Origin: a bacterium
Lineage (GTDB): Bacteria; Cyanobacteriota; Vampirovibrionia; Gastranaerophilales; Gastranaerophilaceae
DNA: 58,140 nucleotides
NCBI GenBank assembly: GCA_017470815.1
Contig: JAFUXT010000018.1
Location: 1-58,140 of the forward strand
Reading direction: 5' to 3'
Below are positions 51,638-58,140 of the stretch, piece by piece (position 1 is the stretch's first letter; each line of letters opens with the position of its first letter). The translations under genes were made by a program, and so were the position numbers. Below the pieces are notes generated by a model. The model saw only the letters and a program-made list of their open reading frames with translations. It was not told the DNA's origin and searched no databases.

Positions 51638-52678
51638 ATGATAAAGATTTCAGATTTAAGACGAATAAAAAGATTATGCTTTGATAAAATTGCTGCAAAC
51701 GGTACGGCACGCAGAGATTTGGCGGTACAAATAAAACCTCTGAATGACGAACTTTATACCGTCATAATGTCAAATGGTGTTGATTACGCAAGGCTTGTGG
51801 CTGATTTTATTCAACCAGCAGAAACCGAAGAAATAAATATTGCATGGACTGAATTTGCAAGAATTTGTGATTTTTTTGATAAAACTATAACGATTACAAA
51901 CAAAAATGGAATGTATGAAATCAAAGAGGGCAAGACAAAATTCAAATGTGCAATATCGAAGTCAGAGGCAAATAATAATTGTTATTTCAAGTTTGATTTT
52001 GATAACGCAATTAAAATTTCAATGGACGACTGTTTTGTCTTAATTGACCGAAAAATGCAAATGAACAAATTTGCTCTTGGCGAAAATATGCTCATGTCAA
52101 CTGACGGCAATTTTGCTACAATAAATCATTTAAAACAAGATTTTGGTACAAATATTCATTTATTTACCGAGAAATTTCCAAGTGGAATGTGGTATTTTAA
52201 CCCAAAACAAAGAATTATTGTGAGTGAAGATAAGAAAATTGCTTGCAGTTTTAGTCAAGCGACAGGGGGATTTCCTTTTGAGGCAGTTAAAAAACTTGTA
52301 AAACAGCCCCTCTCTAATTGGCTTGAAGTGGACGCAAAACAATTAAAGGAAGTTGCCGACAAGTGTTCAAAAATTGACGACAAAATAATTTTACAATTTG
52401 CAGATAATGAGGTTATCGTGTCTGCAAATAACCGAGAACAAGCCCTTGATTTTGCCGTACCTATTCCGGCAGAATACAACCATAAGCCTACAAGGCTTGA
52501 TATAAGATTTTTAGATAAATATTTAACCGAGTTCTATCGCTGCATAGACGAAAACGGAAAATTAAAAATATTTTTTGATGATAACCAAAGTACATATATG
52601 ACAAGGTGTGAGTGTAAAAACTTGAGTATATTTGGTATGAGTTTAATGCCGCCACATCTAATGAATAAAGGAGCGTAA
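51638..52678 (+). CDS. DNA sliding clamp (beta-clamp)-like protein
   Basis: 346 residues from ATG 51638; ATG 51623 is an alternative because AAGGTCAAAATG occurs twice. NGVDYARLVADFIQP...INIAWTEFARICDFF recalls DnaN domain 1, LEVDAKQLKEVADKCSKIDDK domain 3 start, and SIFGMSLMPP the usual 'YLLMPMR' end. Three-domain length fits a beta clamp. A phage clamp would tether the host polymerase. Similarity is by pattern only, so moderate. Confidence 0.55.
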   Translation: MIKISDLRRIKRLCFDKIAANGTARRDLAVQIKPLNDELYTVIMSNGVDYARLVADFIQPAETEEINIAWTEFARICDFFDKTITITNKNGMYEIKEGKTKFKCAISKSEANNNCYFKFDFDNAIKISMDDCFVLIDRKMQMNKFALGENMLMSTDGNFATINHLKQDFGTNIHLFTEKFPSGMWYFNPKQRIIVSEDKKIACSFSQATGGFPFEAVKKLVKQPLSNWLEVDAKQLKEVADKCSKIDDKIILQFADNEVIVSANNREQALDFAVPIPAEYNHKPTRLDIRFLDKYLTEFYRCIDENGKLKIFFDDNQSTYMTRCECKNLSIFGMSLMPPHLMNKGA

Positions 52679-52680
52679 CG

Positions 52681-53013
52681 ATGTCAGAATGTGAAGAACT
52701 TAATACTCTAAAAGAAAAATTGGAAGAATTAAAAGAAACTGCTGCACAAATGAGCGACACAGTAAATGCTTTGCTTGCCGTTGCAACCGAAATTGAGGAG
52801 CGTATTAACGACCTTGAAAGCGATAAAAAGGACGCAGAAGAAAAGGCACAAACGCTGGAAAACGAAAAAGAAAATAGCGAGAATATTAAAGATACTGTAA
52901 GAGAATTAGTTGAGGCAGCAGAAAATTGGGATTATGGATTAAAACGCTGGCGAACTCTTGAAACTAAACAAGATTTAATCAATTATCTTAAAAAGGAAGT
53001 TTTGGAGGCTTAA
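52681..53013 (+). CDS. Coiled-coil protein
   Basis: 110 residues, RBS AAAGGAGCG. Leu/Glu heptads (LEELKETAAQMSDTVNALLA, KDAEEKAQTLENEKENSE). Two nt before the methyltransferase. No family recognised. Confidence 0.55.
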   Translation: MSECEELNTLKEKLEELKETAAQMSDTVNALLAVATEIEERINDLESDKKDAEEKAQTLENEKENSENIKDTVRELVEAAENWDYGLKRWRTLETKQDLINYLKKEVLEA

Positions 53014-53014
53014 A

Positions 53015-53773
53015 TTGGTTGAACAAGTTATCAAATGTGGGGACGCTTTAACTCTATTAAAAGAATATCCTGACGAGTATTTTGACTGCATAATTACTGA
53101 CCCTCCGTACAAGTTAGGAACGAGCAGCGTCAAAGTAAATGCTGACGGAACTATAAGCGACAAAAAGCGTAGTCGCTGGGTCAAGAAAAACGCTGACGAA
53201 GATAATCAAGCACTAATTAAAACAGGGCAAATGATACAAAATATTCCGAAGTTTGAGGACTGGTTGCCGGAAGTTTATCGTGTGCTTAAAAAAGGTTGTC
53301 ATGCCTACATTATGATAAATGGTAGAAATTTTGCAGAATTGCAAATTAAGGCTGAAAAAGTTGGTTTTAAATTCCAAAATGACCTTACTTGGCTAAAGCA
53401 AAATTCTACGCCAAATAAATTTTATATGAAATCTACCGAAAGAATTTTAATGCTACGCAAAGGGAAAGAGCGTTATATAAACGACATGGGGGCGAGTGAT
53501 GTTTTCTATGTCAAAAATCCTGTCGGTAAGAAAATTCATATAACCGAAAAGCCAGCAGAACTTTTTAGGCAGATGATAGTACAAAGTACAAATATTGGCG
53601 ATAAGGTGCTTGACTGTTTTGGTGGTGGAGGTGCAATAGTTGTGGCTTGCAAAGAAACATCAAGAGAGGGACACATGATAGAATTGTTGCCAAAAAATTG
53701 CGAAATTGCTCGCAAAAGATTATTAGAAACTGAAATAGATTATATTCAAGGAGGCTTATTTTGTCAAGAATAA
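53015..53773 (+). CDS. DNA methyltransferase, N4/N6 (beta class)
   Basis: 252 residues with TTG start 53015 (TTGGAGG upstream). DPPY at 29-32 (catalytic motif IV) precedes LDCFGGGG at 198-205 (AdoMet motif I), the beta-class order. It methylates adenine-N6 or cytosine-N4; no restriction enzyme is nearby, so orphan or protective. Confidence 0.85.
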   Translation: MVEQVIKCGDALTLLKEYPDEYFDCIITDPPYKLGTSSVKVNADGTISDKKRSRWVKKNADEDNQALIKTGQMIQNIPKFEDWLPEVYRVLKKGCHAYIMINGRNFAELQIKAEKVGFKFQNDLTWLKQNSTPNKFYMKSTERILMLRKGKERYINDMGASDVFYVKNPVGKKIHITEKPAELFRQMIVQSTNIGDKVLDCFGGGGAIVVACKETSREGHMIELLPKNCEIARKRLLETEIDYIQGGLFCQE

Positions 53774-53970
53774 AACTTAAAAAATCTGAATATCCAAGCA
53801 AAATCGGCTGTTTGATAACAAATTGCCTAACAATGTGCGATAAGGCAAGGTATCAAGGTGGCTATAAAAATTGTGCAAATTTAACTTGGAAAACTGAAAA
53901 TAGAGAAAAATACGACATAGAATTAGATAGGTACGGAAATATAAAATCCGTTTATGAGATAAAAGAATAA
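53761..53970 (+). CDS. Small Cys-containing protein
   Basis: 69 residues, TTG start with GGAGGC. GCLITNCLTMC and KNCANLTW give four Cys. Overlaps the methyltransferase by 13 nt and the helicase by 1. Confidence 0.48.
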   Translation: MSRIKLKKSEYPSKIGCLITNCLTMCDKARYQGGYKNCANLTWKTENREKYDIELDRYGNIKSVYEIKE

Positions 53971-55607
53971 TGACGACAATACAATTAAGAGATTATCAAC
54001 AAGACGCAGGCAAACGCATTACGCAAGCAATTATGGTGGGGAAACATCGCATATTGTTTAACATGGCTACCGGAGCAGGCAAAACAGTATCTATGAGTGA
54101 TTTTGCAAAAAGAGTAGCCGAGAGAGGTTTTAAGACTTTAATTATAGTTGATAGAACTGAATTATTAGGGCAAACAATACGCTTTGCAGATAAGGACTTT
54201 CCTTTTGGCTATCTAACGGCTGATAGTTTTCGTCCCAAAGATATAACTGTTGCTATGTTACAAACTTTAAGAGCAAGACTTAAATCGGAGTTGTATCAAG
54301 AATGGTTATCAGAATTTGATTTTATATTTTTTGATGAAATACACCAATACTATAATGGAACTGCTTTTGAGCGTATTTGCGATTTTAAAAAGGATAGTTG
54401 CGTGGTTATAGGCGTAACGGCAACCCCATGGGATAATAAAGGTTATTTATTAGGTGGCTTTGAAGAATTTATAAATGGAGCAGATATTATAACCCTTATC
54501 GAAAAGGGCTATCTCGTTAAGCCGGAACATTATACCATTGACCTTTTTGACTTTTCAAAAGTGCGTGTAACAAGTACAGGCGATTATGATACAGGGGCAA
54601 TAGATGATATAGTTGTTGATACGGATAAAGTTGATAAAGTTCTTGAGGGCTGGCTAACCCATGCCAAACATAAAAAGACTATTGTATTTTGTTCTACTGT
54701 TGCCTCTGCGGAACATTATGCAAATTTTTTCAGATTAAATGGAGTTAGGGCTGCCCATGTTTCTGCTCAAAATAGCGATACCGAAAGAGCGAATATCTTG
54801 GCAAAATTTAAAACAGGGGAAATCGAGTGTCTTTTTAATGTCGGTTTATTGGTAGCAGGGTTTGATGAACCAAGTATTGAGTGCGTTATGTTCTTAAATC
54901 CGACAAAGATTTTACGCAGATATATTCAATGTGCTGGGCGTGGCTTGAGGCTCTGCCCTGAAATCGGTAAGACAAAGTGTATTTTTCTTGATTTTGTCGG
55001 CAATTCGTTCCGACATCTTGAAGTGGACGCAATAAGGTCATATATAAATCCACCTGAAAAAGAGGTTGTTTGTGATGAAATCGAGTGTCCTGTTTGTGGT
55101 TTTGTCTTTCAGGTATCAGAGGGCGAGTGTCCTGAATGTGGCTTTAAGTTAGATTTTGACATTGACGGCGAGGGTGGCGGCAGACCGCCAAAGCCTAAAA
55201 AGGAATTTGAAAAACTGATTAAATTAAAATCTGTGCAAAAAGAACTACATGACACAATACATGAATTTGCAGGATTACCATGCCTTGTCCGAATTGAAGA
55301 TACAGACAGAAAAACCGAAAAAGGTACACCGATTAGAAAGTGGTGTTATGGTGTAAGGGAGGACGGCTCGTTCGTATTTAAAGGCGACCCTGATTTTACA
55401 CATGAAAAATACCCATACCCGATGATTAGAACCGCAAAAAAGACAAACTGCTGGTATGTTTTTCATACAATTTGTATCAAGTTTGACCCAAAACAAGGGG
55501 CTTTGAGGTATTATGGTCGTAAATTGCGTAAGGCTAAAAAGTTTTTAGAACAGATAAAACGCCCAGAGAATAAGGCTTTTGTAAATATGTATAAACTGCT
55601 TGATTAA
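53970..55607 (+). CDS. DEAH-type SF2 helicase with zinc ribbon
   Basis: 545 residues. MATGAGKT (32-39, motif I), DEIH (122-125, motif II), GVTATPWDN (III), HVSAQNSDTERA and QCAGRGLRLCP (V/VI), so UvrB/SSL2-like SF2. C-terminal CPVCGFVFQ...CPECGFKL zinc ribbon and a further about 130 residues. Probably involved in replication or recombination. TAATG overlap with the previous gene. Confidence 0.85.
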   Translation: MTTIQLRDYQQDAGKRITQAIMVGKHRILFNMATGAGKTVSMSDFAKRVAERGFKTLIIVDRTELLGQTIRFADKDFPFGYLTADSFRPKDITVAMLQTLRARLKSELYQEWLSEFDFIFFDEIHQYYNGTAFERICDFKKDSCVVIGVTATPWDNKGYLLGGFEEFINGADIITLIEKGYLVKPEHYTIDLFDFSKVRVTSTGDYDTGAIDDIVVDTDKVDKVLEGWLTHAKHKKTIVFCSTVASAEHYANFFRLNGVRAAHVSAQNSDTERANILAKFKTGEIECLFNVGLLVAGFDEPSIECVMFLNPTKILRRYIQCAGRGLRLCPEIGKTKCIFLDFVGNSFRHLEVDAIRSYINPPEKEVVCDEIECPVCGFVFQVSEGECPECGFKLDFDIDGEGGGRPPKPKKEFEKLIKLKSVQKELHDTIHEFAGLPCLVRIEDTDRKTEKGTPIRKWCYGVREDGSFVFKGDPDFTHEKYPYPMIRTAKKTNCWYVFHTICIKFDPKQGALRYYGRKLRKAKKFLEQIKRPENKAFVNMYKLLD

Positions 55608-55628
55608 TATTGCTTTTATTATATAATA
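55601..55628 (+). promoter_or_regulatory. Weak promoter before AP2-HNH gene
   Basis: TTGATT, 16 bp, TATAAT (55623-55628). Followed by TGCAATTAT, like the early-promoter boxes. Confidence 0.4.
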
Positions 55629-55647
55629 TGATGTAGGGTGCAATTAT

Positions 55648-56283
55648 ATGGCAAAACGAAAAGATGAAACAGGAAAAACTTATGGCGAATGGCAGGTTTT
55701 AACTTACTTAGGACTAGGTAAATATCTTTGCGAATGTAGTTGCGGAGTTATAAAACCTGTTCAAGCAAATCATTTGAGAAGTGGTGCGAGTAGGAATTGC
55801 GGGCACAATAGGGTATTAAAAGTTATAAAATCAATTACAACTCATAGTCAAAGCCAAACTAAATTATATAAAGTATGGAACTCTATGAAACAAAGGTGTT
55901 GCAACTCTAATTTAAAAAGTTATAAAAATTATGGAGGTAGAGGCATAACAGTTTGTAATGAGTGGCTTTATTTTGAAAATTTTTATAATTGGGCTATACA
56001 AAATGGATACAAAGAAAATGTAGGATTAAGCATTGAACGAATAGATAATAATGGAAACTATTGCCCCTCAAATTGTAAGTGGGCTAATAGATATGAACAA
56101 GCATGTAATAAAAGAGCGTTGAATACGAGTGGAATTAAAGGAATTTCTTGGAATACAAAAAGAAAATGTTGGGTAGTTCAAATTTGGAAAGACGGAAAAA
56201 GTTATTACGTAGGACAGTTTCAAGATTTAAAAATAGCACAAGAAAGGTTGCAAGACAAGCGAAATGAAATAAATTTAAACTAA
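55648..56283 (+). CDS. HNH endonuclease with AP2 domain
   Basis: 211 residues. N-terminus [26 protein letters not shown] is the same zinc unit as in the HNH gene at 48573. Middle [19 protein letters not shown] is the HNH core; C-terminus [18 protein letters not shown] is an AP2 DNA-binding domain. A homing-type endonuclease between helicase and promoter copy D. Confidence 0.85.
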   Translation: MAKRKDETGKTYGEWQVLTYLGLGKYLCECSCGVIKPVQANHLRSGASRNCGHNRVLKVIKSITTHSQSQTKLYKVWNSMKQRCCNSNLKSYKNYGGRGITVCNEWLYFENFYNWAIQNGYKENVGLSIERIDNNGNYCPSNCKWANRYEQACNKRALNTSGIKGISWNTKRKCWVVQIWKDGKSYYVGQFQDLKIAQERLQDKRNEINLN

Positions 56284-56295
56284 TTTTTTAAAAAG

Positions 56296-56326
56296 GTGCA
56301 ATAATTATCAAAATTTATGATATAAT
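56296..56326 (+). promoter_or_regulatory. Early-type promoter (copy D)
   Basis: GTGCAATA at 56296, TATCA 56306-56310, TGATA 56318-56322, TATAAT 56321-56326. Upstream of the DUF1351/ERF/exonuclease operon. Confidence 0.75.
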
Positions 56327-56357
56327 ATTAGTATAAACAAAAATAAGGAGCGTTAAA

Positions 56358-57143
56358 ATGTCAGAAAATGAAAACAAATTACTACCGCAAGTGCCTGTTT
56401 TAAGCGAATATGATGTCGTTAAAACTGAACTTGAGGCAAAAATTAAGAAACTTAATTCAATTACCGAATTGACCGAAGAAAACAAGAAAGAGGTCAAGAC
56501 AGGAATTGCAGAAATTAACAAAGTTAAAGAGCGTATTAGCCGCTATCGTATTGATGAAACAAATAGATTTATGGAGTATATTCAACCATATATTGATAAG
56601 TGCAAAGAACTTGAAAAATTATGCGATACAGGGCTTGCGGACATTAAGCAAAAAGTTAAGGATTTGGAAAATGCCGAAAAGGCTCTTAAAAAGGAAACCG
56701 TATCAAAAGCGTTTGAGTTATTTATGGCAACAAAAGATTATTCAAATTTCCTTAAATTTGAAATGTTTTTTGATGAAAAAATGTGTAACAAAACTGTATC
56801 TCTTAATGTCATTCAAAATCAACTTGAAACTTGGTATAATCAACGCAAGGCAGATATTGATTTTATTAAAAAGCAAGTTGATGACTGCGACAAAGTTATA
56901 TCAATTTACTTAAATAACGGATTAAATTTAACGCAGGCTATTGAAACATATCAAAGCCAAATTAAGAGCGAGGCTGAAATTGCTGCGGCTATGGCAAGCG
57001 AGCAGGCAGTCGCTACGGTAAGTTTTGAAAAGAAAATTGACATTGTTGTTAAGATTAAGCAATTACCAAAGTCAAAAGGTGCTGCTTTAGAACAATTTTT
57101 AAACTCTCTTGGTGTTGAATTTACTGTGGAGGTAGTTAAATAA
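56358..57143 (+). CDS. DUF1351-like phage protein
   Basis: 261 residues, RBS AAGGAGCG. Long coiled coil (TELTEENKKEVKTGIAEINK..., KELEKLCDTGLADIKQKVKD), then a C-terminal domain with VVKIKQLPKSKGAALEQFL. DUF1351 proteins are usually encoded next to recombination genes, as here, with no known activity. Bases from 56796 on are the second copy of the terminal repeat. Confidence 0.7.
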   Translation: MSENENKLLPQVPVLSEYDVVKTELEAKIKKLNSITELTEENKKEVKTGIAEINKVKERISRYRIDETNRFMEYIQPYIDKCKELEKLCDTGLADIKQKVKDLENAEKALKKETVSKAFELFMATKDYSNFLKFEMFFDEKMCNKTVSLNVIQNQLETWYNQRKADIDFIKKQVDDCDKVISIYLNNGLNLTQAIETYQSQIKSEAEIAAAMASEQAVATVSFEKKIDIVVKIKQLPKSKGAALEQFLNSLGVEFTVEVVK

Positions 57144-58140
57144 TGAAAAAATCAGAAATTTTAAAAAATTATTCTAACAAAACAGGCATAAGTTACAAAC
57201 ATCAAGATTTGTTTGTAGGCGATGTCTATGAGGGCGAATTAGGGGTAAGAGGTATTGTTATCTCAAAAACACTTGAGGACGGTAGCACGAAATATTATTT
57301 TAAGAAAACAAATAATTGCGAGCATGCCTTGCCTGAATGTCGTGCCGGAATGAACAACGGAACTTTTATAGCCAATGTTGTGCAAGACGAGGAACTTATG
57401 AAAACCTTTATTGACGCTGGCATTATTATTGATGATGATAACGAAACTGAAAATAAGGAAACTGAAACTATGGTAAAAGAAGAAACTAAAGCGGCAGAGC
57501 AACCAAAAGAAGTGCCTACGCCTCCTGTTGCTCCTGTTGCTCCTGTTAAAGAAGAAAAGCCTAAAAAGGCAACCAAAAAGGCTGAAACAAAATCAGAAGT
57601 AAAGGAAGAACCTAAAACGGCTGAAACTAAACCTAAAAATATTCTTGAGAAAATCAGTGCCGTTCGTGCTGCTTGGTCAAAAGAAGATATTGACAAGCAG
57701 GGCAAGGGTCGTGCTGGCGGCGGTGCAAAATATGATTATTATAAACCGCAGCAGATTATTGATTTCTGTTTAAAACATGAACTTGAAAATCGTCTATATT
57801 CAAGATTTACAGTTATGGAAGATAGATGTTATTATGAAGTAATCAATATGGATAATATACAAGAAACCGAAATTGTGTCTTGTCCGTTTGATGTACCACG
57901 CAAAATGGCTGCCAGCGAGGCACAACAGGTTGGTGCTGCTATGACATATTACAATAGACGCTTGGCTATGATGATGTATAAAATAGAGGACAATAGCAGG
58001 GAAAGCGTGGAAGTTATGGAGGACGCAGATTACACAAATACTGCTCCGACAATTCCAGCCCCTCCGACTATTCCTGTGCCACCGACACCAAGCGTTGAAA
58101 CGCAGTTACCACCGACACCGCCGACAAATATTCAAGCAGA
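56796..58140. repeat. Right copy of 1,345-bp terminal direct repeat
   Basis: Second copy of bases 1-1345; includes the end of the DUF1351-like gene and the start of erf. Confidence 0.95.
57143..58140 (+). CDS. ERF-family annealing protein, 5' part only
   Basis: First 332 codons of the gene described at 348-1616, cut by the window end. TAATG overlap with the upstream gene. Confidence 0.85.
   Translation, partial: MKKSEILKNYSNKTGISYKHQDLFVGDVYEGELGVRGIVISKTLEDGSTKYYFKKTNNCEHALPECRAGMNNGTFIANVVQDEELMKTFIDAGIIIDDDNETENKETETMVKEETKAAEQPKEVPTPPVAPVAPVKEEKPKKATKKAETKSEVKEEPKTAETKPKNILEKISAVRAAWSKEDIDKQGKGRAGGGAKYDYYKPQQIIDFCLKHELENRLYSRFTVMEDRCYYEVINMDNIQETEIVSCPFDVPRKMAASEAQQVGAAMTYYNRRLAMMMYKIEDNSRESVEVMEDADYTNTAPTIPAPPTIPVPPTPSVETQLPPTPPTNIQA

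Noticed and set aside
1..58140. tRNA genes, CRISPR arrays, integrase and attachment site
   Set aside because: No cloverleaf-type sequence, spaced repeat array or recombinase motif was seen by eye; a tRNA scan program was not available.

Overview
The window is a complete tailed-phage genome (Caudoviricetes, siphovirus-like) from an AT-rich, unidentified bacterial host. Bases 1-1345 are repeated at 56796-58140, and the copies match wherever compared. The unit is therefore 56,795 bp and the sequence is circular, circularly permuted or, less likely, ended by real direct repeats. Genes carry strong AAGGAG-type Shine-Dalgarno sites and promoters with TATAAT-like -10 boxes. This argues against a Bacteroidota host, but the host cannot be named from the sequence. 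No integrase, tRNA gene or CRISPR array was seen, so a lytic lifestyle is likelier but not proven.

The genome has two divergent arms. From the 1.2-kb intergenic region at 36789-38032, the minus-strand arm runs leftward through small terminase, large terminase, HK97-type portal, protease and capsid, connectors, tail tube, a frameshifted tail assembly chaperone pair, tape measure and tail-tip proteins. It continues with a diversity-generating retroelement (DGR) and a lysis cassette (two membrane proteins, endolysin), and ends at an HNH nuclease. The plus-strand arm runs rightward. It starts with about 17 small, very AT-rich unknown genes (38033-44546), then a P-loop ATPase, small zinc-binding proteins, two DNA methyltransferases, a VRR-NUC nuclease, a DUF669-like protein, a sliding-clamp-like protein and a DEAH helicase. 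It passes through the circle junction into an ERF annealing protein, YqaJ-type exonuclease, primase and PP-loop (PAPS reductase-like) enzyme. The arms converge at about 7.55-7.75 kb, where hairpin terminators lie. No DNA polymerase gene was recognised, so the phage probably adds its own primase, clamp and helicase to the host polymerase.

The clearest special system is the DGR at 11014-15321. A DGR-type reverse transcriptase and a 121-bp template repeat sit behind an 886-residue tail protein whose last 40 residues are the variable repeat. All 18 differences between the repeats fall on template adenines (sense strand), which indicates active or recent receptor-binding diversification.

Other notable features: a TATCA-N7-TGATA inverted repeat over the -10 box of seven promoters; separate structural-gene promoters with an AATTGTTG element; a -1 frameshift site in the tail chaperone gene; an in-frame TGA at a conserved Trp codon of a DUF5664 gene; a G8 tract that breaks a methyltransferase gene; and four free-standing homing-type endonucleases.
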